Origin: Candidatus Allofournierella pullicola
Lineage (GTDB): Bacteria > Bacillota > Clostridia > Oscillospirales > Ruminococcaceae
Direction of reading: 5' to 3'
Length of the DNA stretch: 64,000 nt
Assembly (NCBI GenBank): GCA_019114225.1
Contig: DXFW01000035.1
Location: 17,063 to 81,062, forward strand
Part shown: in pieces, positions 50,701 through 58,494 of the stretch
Layout: every line of letters starts with the position of its first letter
Numbering within the stretch: the stretch's first letter is position 1
Notes under the pieces: generated by a model
Databases searched by the model: none
The model's input: only the letters and a program-made list of their open reading frames with translations
Told to the model about the DNA's origin: nothing
Translations under genes and position numbers: made by a program

Positions 50701-51144
50701 TTATATTTTTTTCTGCAAATAAATCATATCTACCAGTTGAGTACCTGCTTCATATATTGAATGGTCATAATTATCCGTGAAGAAGTTTTTAATGCTATGC
50801 GAACGAATAAATCCACACTTCTCATAAAAAGGAATTGTCAACGGACTATCCCCTGTGCCAACTTGCAATATAGAATACTTCCCTTTGTATGTCGTAGCAA
50901 CGAAGTCAATTAGTGCTTTACCGTAACCCTTTCCCTGATATTCTGGTTCAGTTGCAATGTTTTTGATTTCAAGGACACCCTTCCCCTCGTCTGTTATCAC
51001 ACATTCGCACTTAACTCCATCATCGTCCAAAACATACATTGTCCCCTTATTAATATACCTGTCTATCATATCCTCTTGCTCATCTGCTAATAGCAGCAAC
51101 GGAAGAAATTGTTTTTTATTCTCCTTGATTTCTTTAATTTTCAT
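50701..51144 (-). CDS. GNAT family N-acetyltransferase (AT-rich, acquired)
   Basis: 147 residues. GNAT motif A: VLEIKNIATEPEYQGKGYGKALIDFVATTY; motif B region GDSPLTIPFYEKCGFIRSHSIKNFF. Ribosome site GGGAGCAAGTTGAT before the ATG. Its codons (ATA, AAA, TTA-rich) and low GC contrast sharply with both neighbours, marking recent transfer from a low-GC Firmicute. Small GNATs of this sort can modify amines or antibiotics, but the acceptor cannot be read from sequence. Flanked by inverted repeats (see element). Confidence 0.88.
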   Translation of the reverse strand: MKIKEIKENKKQFLPLLLLADEQEDMIDRYINKGTMYVLDDDGVKCECVITDEGKGVLEIKNIATEPEYQGKGYGKALIDFVATTYKGKYSILQVGTGDSPLTIPFYEKCGFIRSHSIKNFFTDNYDHSIYEAGTQLVDMIYLQKKI

Positions 51145-51220
51145 ATCAACTTGCTCCCTAAATACCGATTTGTAGGTCTGTTCGGTTCCATGCTATCACA
51201 TAACGGGGATAAAATACAAG

Positions 51221-51254
51221 AACAGCCACCGCAGTTCAAACTACGGTGGCTGTT
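51221..51254. terminator. Long perfect stem-loop at the right side of the GNAT element
   Basis: AACAGCCACCG-AG TTCAAA CT-CGGTGGCTGTT. On the minus strand it is followed by CTTGTATTTTATCC, so it can terminate transcription coming from the DUF2804 gene and insulate the GNAT promoter. Confidence 0.5.
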
Positions 51255-51309
51255 AACTGTCTTATGAACACCGCTCCTTTCCGCGGCGTTTTTCTTTTCT
51301 TCCGTGTGC

Positions 51310-52311
51310 TCACCAGTTGTTCACGGCGTGCTCCGCAAAGGCGGGCAGGCCGTCGATCTCCAGCACCGTGCCGTCGTCCAGCACCGCCCGGCCGGAGAAA
51401 GCGCCGAACATCTGGTGGCAGCAGTTGTCCACAAACAGCACCTTGGTGCGGGTGGTGCGGTCGTAGCTGGGGGCAAGGGTCAGGTCCAGCCGGCCCTCCT
51501 CGTCCCGCAAATGCCACGGCTGCATATAGTCCTCGCCCCGCTCAAAGCGCACCGGCCCCAGCTTGGAAAAACCGCCGTCGTAAAACAGCATGTTCTCGGT
51601 GGCCCGGCTGGTGTTGCCGAAGCCCGTTCCCAGATTGAAGCCGAAAATTTTTCCGTTCACCATGCCCGTCCCGTTGGACCAGTACCACTCGTTGTGGAAG
51701 GGCCACACGCCCCGCCCCCAGTCCAGCAGGCCGAAGGCGTCCTCGCCGAAGCGGTATTCCTTTCCGCGGCAGACGGCCCGGCCCCGGGCGGTCATGCAGT
51801 TGATCTTGTGGTTGTAGTAAAAGGCGGTCTTGTACTCGTCGAAGGGGATGTTGATGACCAGCGAATAGGGGTTTTTGCGCTCCAGCGTCACATCCGCCTC
51901 AAACTCCGGCGCGGAGAAGGTCAGCCGCCGCACCGCGCCCTCCACCTGAAAGCGCAGGTGGATGTCCCCCTTGTCGTAGCGCACGTCGCTGTCCGCCTCG
52001 GCGTTCTCGGGCAGGTGCAGGCTGCCGAAGGGCAGCGCCAGCAGCTTGTTGATGTCCGCGATCATCTCGCCCTTTTTGAAGTCGAACAGCATAATGCCCA
52101 CCTGCCCCGCGTAGGAGGCGTGGCCGTAGGTGAACTGCAGGCACTTTTCGCCGTCCGACACCTGGTAGAAGTCCCACTCCTTGATACGGTAAAAAGGCGC
52201 TTTGATGTCGCTGCGCCGGTAGGTCAGCACCGACCGCTCCGAATAGCCTGGGGTGATGACGCCATGCCGGTCCAGCACCGGGCCGGGGGCTGTGATGTGT
52301 TGTTCCTGCAT
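51310..52311 (-). CDS. DUF2804 family protein
   Basis: 333 residues, ATG 52311 behind AAAGGAGGAG (-10 TATACT at 52364-52369). Beta-rich protein: YSLVINIPFDEYKTAFYYNHKINCMTARGRAVCRGKEYRF and DAFGLLDWGRGVWPFHNEWYWSNGTGMVNGKIFGFNLGTGFGNTS are the DUF2804 signatures (DWGRG-WP---W-W). The fold resembles lipocalin-like hydroxyneurosporene/AttH-type domains, which bind or convert lipids, but activity is unknown. No signal peptide. Stands alone in its transcription unit. Confidence 0.85.
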   Translation of the reverse strand: MQEQHITAPGPVLDRHGVITPGYSERSVLTYRRSDIKAPFYRIKEWDFYQVSDGEKCLQFTYGHASYAGQVGIMLFDFKKGEMIADINKLLALPFGSLHLPENAEADSDVRYDKGDIHLRFQVEGAVRRLTFSAPEFEADVTLERKNPYSLVINIPFDEYKTAFYYNHKINCMTARGRAVCRGKEYRFGEDAFGLLDWGRGVWPFHNEWYWSNGTGMVNGKIFGFNLGTGFGNTSRATENMLFYDGGFSKLGPVRFERGEDYMQPWHLRDEEGRLDLTLAPSYDRTTRTKVLFVDNCCHQMFGAFSGRAVLDDGTVLEIDGLPAFAEHAVNNW

Positions 52312-52447
52312 GCTCGCTCCTCCTTTTCGGAAATGCTCTGCCGCGGTGTGTCTTTCTGCCTTCAGTATAGCATACGGGCGGGCAGATTGCACGGGGCCGC
52401 CGGCAAATGCCCGCCCGCCGGAATACGCCCGCGCCCGGAGGAAAAGC

Positions 52448-52478
52448 AAAAGGCCGCAGGAGTCCTGCGGCCTTTTTT
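52448..52478. terminator. Bidirectional terminator
   Basis: AAAAGGCCGCAGGA GTCC TGCGGCC TTTTTT, after the diguanylate cyclase gene (minus). Confidence 0.8.
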
Positions 52479-52507
52479 GTTTTTGGATGTTCAAACGCCG
52501 GCGGGCC

Positions 52508-53509
52508 TTACGGCTGCCCTCTTTTTCTCCGGTCGTGATTGCGCGAACTGTAAAATTCGGCTTTTGCCCGATACATTTGCCGGTCCGCTTCGTCAAGCTG
52601 CTCTTTTATGCTGCAATCGACGCCCCGCCAGGACACGCCGACGGAAACGCTGATCCCGTCTTGTTCCATGTTTTCTTTCACTGCCGCGACCGCGTTCCGA
52701 AACGCCTCTTCGTCCAGTTTCGTATCGATGACCGCGAACTCATCGCCGCCTATGCGGTAGCATTCCCCCGCAAACATGCCGATGATGTGGTTCGCCGTGC
52801 TGCGGATGAGGCTGTCTCCGGCGCTGTGGCCCATGCGGTCATTGATTGGTTTCAGCCCGTTCAAGTCGATGGCCGCCACACCCAGCCTGGAAAGAGGCTC
52901 CTTTTCCAGCTTCTGCACATCGAGGTTGAATTTGTTCCGGTTGAACAGGCCGGTCAGCGAGTCCTCAAAGCTCAGTTTTTCCAGAAGTTTCGTCTGTTCC
53001 TCGATCTTTCGTTTGTGCTCATCAATGCATTTTTGAAGGTATTCGTATGTGTACTGCCCCACCTGTGTGGGAAAGCCCACATCCTCCTGCGTCATTTCGG
53101 AATAGGGGTTGGAGATATGGATATGACAGCAGCGGGGCGTATCATCCACCCAATGAAAAACAGCGGTTATACGCTGGTGGACGCGCAGGTAGATCTTTGT
53201 GGAAGGGTCGGTGGCGATCCATGCTCTGCCGGAGCAAATATACACATCCGGCGAAATATCGATCACGTCGTATTTCTCGTCCCAGATGTTGCATTTGGGA
53301 ACCATGCTCTCAAACTGCCGGAAAATCCCGGTGATGGTTTCGGTGCCCACGCTGTATTCATTTTCCCCTGCGCCAAACCAGCTCAGCTTGTCGTCAAACA
53401 GCCCGATAATGGCTTCCACATCGTTTTCGCAATAGTGCTTGTGAAACAAAAAGCTGGTCAATTCCCTGACTGTCTGAATCTTTTGGTCTCTGTCGAGAGA
53501 TCGCGCCAT
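52508..53509 (-). CDS. Diguanylate cyclase with N-terminal NTF2-like domain
   Basis: 333 residues. N-terminal SnoaL/NTF2-like domain (about 10-140: FHKHYCENDVEAIIGLFDDKLSWFGAGENEYSVG, ISPDVYICSGRAWIA), a coiled linker (YLQKCIDEHKRKIEEQTKLLEKL), then GGDEF (about 175-325): DSLTGLFNRNKF, AAIDLNGLKPINDRMGHSAGDSLIR, and the intact active-site YRIGGDEFAVID. The RxxD inhibitory site expected five residues before GGDEF is absent (AGEC), so product inhibition is probably weak. Cytosolic, no membrane segment; the NTF2-like part presumably senses a small ligand. Confidence 0.9.
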   Translation of the reverse strand: MARSLDRDQKIQTVRELTSFLFHKHYCENDVEAIIGLFDDKLSWFGAGENEYSVGTETITGIFRQFESMVPKCNIWDEKYDVIDISPDVYICSGRAWIATDPSTKIYLRVHQRITAVFHWVDDTPRCCHIHISNPYSEMTQEDVGFPTQVGQYTYEYLQKCIDEHKRKIEEQTKLLEKLSFEDSLTGLFNRNKFNLDVQKLEKEPLSRLGVAAIDLNGLKPINDRMGHSAGDSLIRSTANHIIGMFAGECYRIGGDEFAVIDTKLDEEAFRNAVAAVKENMEQDGISVSVGVSWRGVDCSIKEQLDEADRQMYRAKAEFYSSRNHDRRKRGQP

Positions 53510-53529
53510 CTGTTATCCCTCACTTTTGA

Positions 53530-53790
53530 AGATCTTCGCAGGAAACGGCTTCCAACCGCGGCGGCAATGTCCCTTATTAAGTCCATCTTAGTTGCTTTGC
53601 GCTTCAATGTCAACGATTGACGCGCCCTCCGGCCCCGAACGGGGTCTGCGCGCCTGCCGTTTCAAAAGGCCAGCGCGGATATCCCGCAAGGCCTCTGCTT
53701 TGCCCGGCACTTGTTCCGGGTGGCCCGCCCAGAGAATTGCCATTTTTCAGCGGCCCAAATCGCAGGCCGGGCTCGCCCCGCCGGGGCAAA
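53530..53790. other. GC-rich intergenic block, no gene
   Basis: Holds short inverted repeats (CCCCGAACGGGG near 53632; GCCCCGCCGGGGC near 53777) and partial open frames in several phases without ribosome sites. I see no gene; it may be a dispersed intergenic repeat. Confidence 0.4.
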
Positions 53791-53791
53791 T

Positions 53792-54184
53792 TCAGCGGCG
53801 CGCCTTGTCTTTTTCCGCACAATGGATACAGTAATCCTGGTGCACCGTCCTCAGTTTTCCGCACCGGCTGCACCTGTACCGCTCCTCCTGCTGCCGCACA
53901 AATTCCTCCAGCCCCTTTGCCTGAATGAAGGCAAGGTTCTCCAGCATGCTCATACGGTATTTTGTTCTGTAGCGTTTATTCAATGCTTTCAGCCTGCTGC
54001 AGGGATAGTTTGCGCATTCGAAGCAAAACGCTTTTTTGTTCTCACAGTTTCGGATCGAACAATTCTGGCAGGCTTTTCTTTCGCCGCCATGGCCGCAGCC
54101 ATTGCAGGCAAGCCCCTTCCCCTGATACGCCTGGCACAAAGCGCAATTCATACCGCAGGGTGCCACAAGCTGCTGCAGCGTCAT
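53792..54184 (-). CDS. DUF3795 Cys-rich (zinc-ribbon) protein
   Basis: 130 residues, AAGGAGAG before the ATG. Cysteine pattern: VAPCGMNCALCQAYQGKGLACNGCGHGGERKACQNCSIRNCENKKAFCFECANYPCSRLKALNKRY, the DUF3795 core, then a C-terminal CSRCGKLRTVHQDYCIHCAEK zinc ribbon. The first cluster probably holds two zinc ions or an Fe-S centre. Function unknown. Monocistronic. Confidence 0.87.
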   Translation of the reverse strand: MTLQQLVAPCGMNCALCQAYQGKGLACNGCGHGGERKACQNCSIRNCENKKAFCFECANYPCSRLKALNKRYRTKYRMSMLENLAFIQAKGLEEFVRQQEERYRCSRCGKLRTVHQDYCIHCAEKDKARR

Positions 54185-54281
54185 AAATTCTCTCCTTTTT
54201 CCAAAAGGCCGGGCTGTAATTGTGCGCGGACCATGCTATTATGAATACGAAAAGCAATTTGTAAAGCAGAGAGGGATCCCG

Positions 54282-54452
54282 ATGGAACAGGCGAATTTCA
54301 GCTGCCCCGTCTGCGGCCCGCTGTCGGCTCAGATGGAGCAGGCAAGCGGCGGTTCCTGACGCCAATACGACCAGATCCTCCGGCAGCTCATGGAGCTGGA
54401 GCGGCAGGGCGGCATGGACATCAAGAAAATTATAGCACAAAAAAGCCTTTGA
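54282..54452 (+). pseudogene. Small CxxC protein gene interrupted by in-frame TGA
   Basis: ATG 54282 follows GAGAGGG. It encodes MEQANFSCPVCGPLSAQ, then meets TGA at 54357-54359, yet the same frame continues 30 codons (RQYDQILRQLMELERQGGMDIKKII...) to a second TGA at 54450-54452. The continuation reads like a sensible amphipathic helix. Most simply a Cys (TGC) or Trp (TGG) codon mutated to TGA. An ATACGAATTG/CAATTCGTAT inverted repeat with a 34-base spacer follows (54452-54505). Confidence 0.45.
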
Positions 54453-54505
54453 TACGAATTGAAAGGAGCTGACAGGCCTGCGCAGAGGGTTCCCCCAATT
54501 CGTAT
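54452..54505. repeat. 10-bp perfect inverted repeat before the HEAT-like gene
   Basis: ATACGAATTG (54452-54461) and CAATTCGTAT (54496-54505). It overlaps the stop of the broken small gene and lies upstream of the HEAT-like ORF; a looped leader structure or a regulator site. Confidence 0.5.
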
Positions 54506-54562
54506 GTTCCCGTTTGCGCTTCGCTTTCCGAAAGGGACCTGGTCCCAACTGGCAAACGGCTC

Positions 54563-55213
54563 ATGGACAAAAAGGATTTGTTGCAGTGTCTGAAAGAAGC
54601 CCCGGATTTGGAGCAGCTGCTCACAAAAGCCGGAAACGACCCGCAGTTTCTGGATGCGCTGTTTGAGATCGTCCGGAGCGAGCATTCCGCAGTACGGTAC
54701 AGCTGCACCAAGATCCTCCGTATGTTGAGCGAACGGCAGCCGGACAAAATTTATCCGTATTTTGACGATGTGGCAAACTGGCTGCGAGATTCCAACAGCT
54801 TTGTCAAATGGGACGGTATCCTGACACTGGCAAACCTCGCGTCGGTGGACGCGCAGCGCCGCTTCGCCTCTGTTTATGAAGAGTATTTCGGGCTGATCCG
54901 CGATTCAAAAATGGTCACAGCTGCCAATGCAGCGGGGAACGCCTGGAAAATCGTGCAGGCTGTGCCTGAATGGGAATCCGATATCACGCGGCGGCTTCTG
55001 GAAGTTCCGCAGATCGTTTACCTGCACCACGGAGAGCCTTCTGCCGAATGCAACAGAGTCATGTGCGGCCATGTCCTGGATTGCTTTGACCACTATTTTG
55101 ATCTGTCGAAAAACCAGCAGGCAATGATCTGTTTTGCGCGTTCCCAGTTGAACAGTTCCCGGAAATCAGTCGCAAAAAAAGCGGCTCGCTTTCTGAAGAA
55201 GCATGAGATATAA
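54563..55213 (+). CDS. HEAT-repeat-like helical protein
   Basis: 216 residues with repeated helix pairs: LTKAGNDPQFLDALFEIVRSEHSAVRYSCTKILRMLSERQPDKIYPYFDDVANWLRDSNSFVKWDGILTLANLASVDAQ, the ARM/HEAT pattern with VRY-C-KIL and VKWDGILTLANLA repeats, continuing as NAAGNAWKIVQAVPEWESDITRRLLEV and a basic tail RKSVAKKAARFLKKHEI. Weak ribosome site at the chosen ATG. Probably a protein- or nucleic-acid-binding scaffold; HEAT proteins of this size include DNA-alkylation-repair relatives, but no active-site evidence is seen. Confidence 0.75.
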   Translation: MDKKDLLQCLKEAPDLEQLLTKAGNDPQFLDALFEIVRSEHSAVRYSCTKILRMLSERQPDKIYPYFDDVANWLRDSNSFVKWDGILTLANLASVDAQRRFASVYEEYFGLIRDSKMVTAANAAGNAWKIVQAVPEWESDITRRLLEVPQIVYLHHGEPSAECNRVMCGHVLDCFDHYFDLSKNQQAMICFARSQLNSSRKSVAKKAARFLKKHEI

Positions 55214-55236
55214 GCAATGGCAATGAGGTGACAGCC

Positions 55237-55617
55237 ATGTATGAAGCCTTAACAAAGTATATCGGGCAGTTTGAAGATGTGGGCACCTGGATCATCGACC
55301 GTGAAAATGACGGTTCCAAAGAACATCCGATCCAAATGCCTTATATGTCATATTCCAAGGCCATTATGAAATTCCTTTCGGAAATGGATGCTTTCATGGT
55401 CTACAATTATCAAGAGGTGCTAAAACGGAACGATCTTCGATGGGGAATGGAAATGGGCAATGCGGATGTTTCGGGATTCGATGCCGAAGCTGTTCTGGCA
55501 CTGCTGACCGGTGCAGTTCGTGCGGAAAGATTTTGTGACGGCGCGTTTGCTTCTTTTGTTCGATCTGGTGCAGTTGACCGCTGGCTGGGGAGATTAAAGG
55601 AAATCGACGAATCATGA
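55237..55617 (+). CDS. DUF6508 family protein
   Basis: 126 residues from ATG 55237 (AGGTG upstream). Family features: MYEALTKYIGQFEDVGTWIIDRENDGSKEHPIQMPYMSYSK, WGMEMGNADVSGFDAEAVLALLTGAVRAERFCDGAFASFVRSGAVDRWLGRLKEID. The GAVRAERFCDG segment is the most distinctive. Function unknown. Downstream of, and likely cotranscribed with, the HEAT-like gene; ends at a terminator. Confidence 0.82.
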   Translation: MYEALTKYIGQFEDVGTWIIDRENDGSKEHPIQMPYMSYSKAIMKFLSEMDAFMVYNYQEVLKRNDLRWGMEMGNADVSGFDAEAVLALLTGAVRAERFCDGAFASFVRSGAVDRWLGRLKEIDES

Positions 55618-55625
55618 ACCAAGGA

Positions 55626-55660
55626 AAAAGCCGCAGGATATCCTGCGGCTTTTCGCTGTT
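55626..55660 (+). terminator. Terminator of the HEAT-like/DUF6508 unit
   Basis: AAAAAGCCGCAGGATATCCTGCGGCTTTT, a perfect 10-bp stem, then CGCTGTTTTTT. Confidence 0.8.
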
Positions 55661-56390
55661 TTTTAGATATAAAAAGTGGACAGACTCCATTCGGAATCGG
55701 TCCACTTATCATGGCGTGTCTTAACAAAAAAGATATTTTGAGAAAAGTCATCACATACTGATTTAACAAGTCCCTGCTTGTTATCATTTGACGGCTTTTC
55801 TCCCCTTTGTTATTATTGGTGTACTTTAAAACGGCACTTTTTCTTGCTGTAACACTTGACATCGTCTTTCCGGATGCACGACGGCATTTTCCTTTTTTCA
55901 TTTCCATCGTAAGTACTTTGCAGCAATCGTCAAGGCCTGGAACAGCCGGTTTTCCAGCTGAAATAAGAGCTTATATCTCTGACGCCTACAATAAGAAAAG
56001 TTCCGGCCTTTTCAGGCCAGGGCTTGGTAGGTGTGGGGCAGAATGTAACCTGTTCGCTTCCGGGATATAAATATCAAATAGCCCCGCTTGCGCGGGGCTA
56101 TACTTGTGCAGTTGCAGACTGCACCTTTATTTTGGCAAAGGGAGTTTTTCTTTCTGCAATATCGACTATAGTCTTCTTTGGAACCACTCGCCCAGCGAGT
56201 GGTTTTCGTTATACAAAACCGCCGCGCCCGGTCCCTGCCGGGAGGGCGGCGGCGTGGTATCAGAATTGCATTAGGAACAACACCCAAGGCTCGGTCGGGA
56301 TGGGTACGGATTCAGGATTTTATGTAGCCCTCCGGAACAGGCCGCTTGAGGGATATTTCGCCTCTGCCGCCAGGGAGAACCATCAATGCC
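55661..56390. other. Structured AT-richer intergenic region without a convincing gene
   Basis: Contains an AAGTGGAC...GTCCACTT inverted repeat (about 55672-55709), an AGCCCCGC TTGC GCGGGGCT stem (about 56082-56102, GNRA-type GCAA loop on the minus strand), a GTGCAG/CTGCAC stem (about 56107-56125) and an ACCACTCGC CCA GCGAGTGGT stem (about 56183-56204) followed by TTTTCGTT. Short frames on both strands lack ribosome sites. Could be a decayed element or hold an unknown RNA. Confidence 0.45.
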
Positions 56391-58472
56391 TCAGGGCTCC
56401 ACCCGCACCGTCAGGCGGGAGGCGTGCACCCCACCGTGGTATACCCGGTTATGGGCCACCACGGTCCGGGCGGAAGCAAACCCCTCCCGTGTGTTGCTGT
56501 TGGGGAAGATGAAATTCTTGGCGCTGGAGGTGATGGTCACCCGGATGCGGTGACCTTTCCGGAAACAGTTGGACAGCTTGGTGGTGCGGATCTTCAGGCA
56601 GACGATCTCTCCTTCCTGCAAAAATTCCGACCGGGCAAAGCCGTTGCGGTAGCGGGCGCTGAGCAGGCCGTCCGCCAGCTTGATGGACCGGCCGTTCTCG
56701 TCCACATCGGTAACACGCACCACAAAGTCGGTGTCCGGCGCGTCGGAAGAAATGTACAACTCCGCTGTCATATCGCCGGTCAGGACCAGGTCCTCCTCCA
56801 ACACGGGGGAGGTGTAGCACAGCAGATCCTGGCGCAGTTCCTCCTGGGTGTAGTCCTCCGAAACCTCGATCTCGTTCTCCGACATATCGATGATGTGCAG
56901 GGAAGGATGCTCGGGGTCATAGGCATAGCCGTCGCTGTTCTCCTGTTCCGGCTTGGCAAAGGTCAGTCGCCCGTCCCCGGCGGAGGTGTTGGCGTGGCCG
57001 TCGCTGTCCAGGTACAGTTGGGTGACCCGGGTCTCGGGCACCGGCCAGTTTTCGGCGGTCTTCCATACCTCCTGGCCCAGGGTGTAGTATTCCACCGGGG
57101 CGGTCTGGTCGATGCCGTTGTCTACTTCCTTGAGGTGATGCTCGAACCAGCGGAAATACAGCCAGTCCAGATCAAAGCGCAGCGCCTGGCTGCCGAAGGA
57201 TACCCCGTGCATGTCGTATTTGCTGTTGCCGCTGTGCTGCCAGGGCCCCAGAATGACCTTGCGCATACCCCGGGGGAAGTCGTGAACCAGTTCCAGGGCC
57301 TCGGTGGTGCCCATGCCGTTGTCGTCAAACCAGCCGGACTGGATCAGCGCCGGAATCTGCGCCCCGGCGGAACGCTCCTGCCAGTTGGACTGACGCCAGA
57401 AATCATTGTAATCGCTGGGCTCCAGCCACCGGGTGATGAAAGGTACATCGTATCCCAGGGCCTTTTTGGGCAGGTCGGTCAGGGGGCGGATGTTCAACAC
57501 TTCCTCCCAGTCGTCGCGCTCCATCAGTTCGGGGTGGAAGGTTTTCTGAGACACCGCAAAGGCCCAGGCCAGCATGCCCGAGGTGAAGGACCCGCCCCGG
57601 CGGGGCAGATCCACAAAGGAGCTGCCCGCGCAGACCACGCTGATCAAAGCTTTCAGGTGGGGGTTGCCGCTGGCAGCGGCCGCCCACTGTACATAACCCA
57701 GGTAGGACCCGCCCACCATACCGATGCGTCCGCTGCACCATGGCTGGGAGGCGATCCAGTTCAGAGTATCGTCGCCGTCCTCCACTTCGTGGTAGTTGGG
57801 CAGCCATTCGCCTTCACTGGCGTTGCGGCCGCGTACATCCTGTACCACCACCGCGTAGCCGCGCTGGACGTAGCGGTAGTAGACCTCACAGCCGTCCTCC
57901 TTGCCGTAGGGAGTGCGTACCAGCACTGCAGGCACCGGGGCACTGCAGCCTTTGGGCAGGTATACGTCGGTGGAAAGATGTACCCCGTCCCGCATGGGCA
58001 CCGGGAATGTCCCCGCATGCTCTACCGGGAACAATTGTTCCTCCGGCCAGGTCGAGCGCCACAGGCGCAGGATGGTCTCCTCCTCGGCGCCGGGTTCCAC
58101 CAGCACTGTGACCATCTCCCGGGCAGGGCAGGTGACGGCGATCAGCCGCCCCTCTTTCATCTGTTTGTTGTTGGGAAATTTTACATCCCGCTGCAGGTAG
58201 CTGCAACCGTCCTCGCTGGTGTAGCGCTCGCCGCACAGGGAAACTTCCCCGGTACCCTGCAGGCCCGCCTCGTAGCGGGACAGGTTCTGCCCCAGGGCGG
58301 CAAAGTCCATCTTTACAAAAGAACGGTAAAAATCCCGGTCCTGGTCGGTCAGGTCCTGCCAGTCCAGCAGCGCGCCGGTGTGCACGTCCAGTTTCTGGAT
58401 CTGGGGTGTGCCGTCGCCCAGGCGCAGCCTGCCGTACAGGATGCCCGAAACATATAAGTCGAAATTGCGCAT
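56391..58472 (-). CDS. CocE/NonD family hydrolase (X-Pro dipeptidyl-peptidase-like)
   Basis: 693 residues, GGGAG before the ATG. After an unusual about 150-residue N-terminal part come PVPMRDGVHLSTDVYLPKG, VVVQDVRGRNASEGEW, the nucleophile elbow GMVGGSYLGYVQW, a candidate acid IQSGWFDDNGMGT and His in LGPWQHSGNS. The C-terminal jelly-roll (about 430-693) matches PepX_C (VLTGDMTAELYISSDAPDTDFVVRVTDVDENGRSIKLADG, GHRIRVTITSSAKNFIFPNSNT). Cytosolic, serine-dependent; cleaves Xaa-Pro dipeptides, acyl esters or amides. Third gene of an operon with a dipeptide epimerase and DUF819 protein. Confidence 0.9.
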   Translation of the reverse strand: MRNFDLYVSGILYGRLRLGDGTPQIQKLDVHTGALLDWQDLTDQDRDFYRSFVKMDFAALGQNLSRYEAGLQGTGEVSLCGERYTSEDGCSYLQRDVKFPNNKQMKEGRLIAVTCPAREMVTVLVEPGAEEETILRLWRSTWPEEQLFPVEHAGTFPVPMRDGVHLSTDVYLPKGCSAPVPAVLVRTPYGKEDGCEVYYRYVQRGYAVVVQDVRGRNASEGEWLPNYHEVEDGDDTLNWIASQPWCSGRIGMVGGSYLGYVQWAAAASGNPHLKALISVVCAGSSFVDLPRRGGSFTSGMLAWAFAVSQKTFHPELMERDDWEEVLNIRPLTDLPKKALGYDVPFITRWLEPSDYNDFWRQSNWQERSAGAQIPALIQSGWFDDNGMGTTEALELVHDFPRGMRKVILGPWQHSGNSKYDMHGVSFGSQALRFDLDWLYFRWFEHHLKEVDNGIDQTAPVEYYTLGQEVWKTAENWPVPETRVTQLYLDSDGHANTSAGDGRLTFAKPEQENSDGYAYDPEHPSLHIIDMSENEIEVSEDYTQEELRQDLLCYTSPVLEEDLVLTGDMTAELYISSDAPDTDFVVRVTDVDENGRSIKLADGLLSARYRNGFARSEFLQEGEIVCLKIRTTKLSNCFRKGHRIRVTITSSAKNFIFPNSNTREGFASARTVVAHNRVYHGGVHASRLTVRVEP

Positions 58473-58494
58473 TTCCGTTTCTCCCGTTTTCCGG

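Larger units (their letters stand above)
50447..51292. mobile_element. AT-rich insertion with imperfect terminal inverted repeats carrying a GNAT gene
   Basis: Left end 50447-50487 and right end 51253-51290 (read on the minus strand) share AACGCCGCGG, then a variable stretch, then GGTGTTCRTAAGACAGT(T)AAC (R = A or G). Between them lies one low-GC gene, three stem-loops on the left (50492-50526, 50553-50573, 50593-50624) and a long perfect stem on the right (51221-51254). No transposase is encoded, so it would be non-autonomous. Exact ends and any target duplication could not be fixed by eye. See findings. Confidence 0.6.

Noticed and set aside
56079..56106. AGCCCCGC-TTGC-GCGGGGCT considered as a CRISPR repeat
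   Set aside because: Occurs once only; reads as an isolated hairpin.
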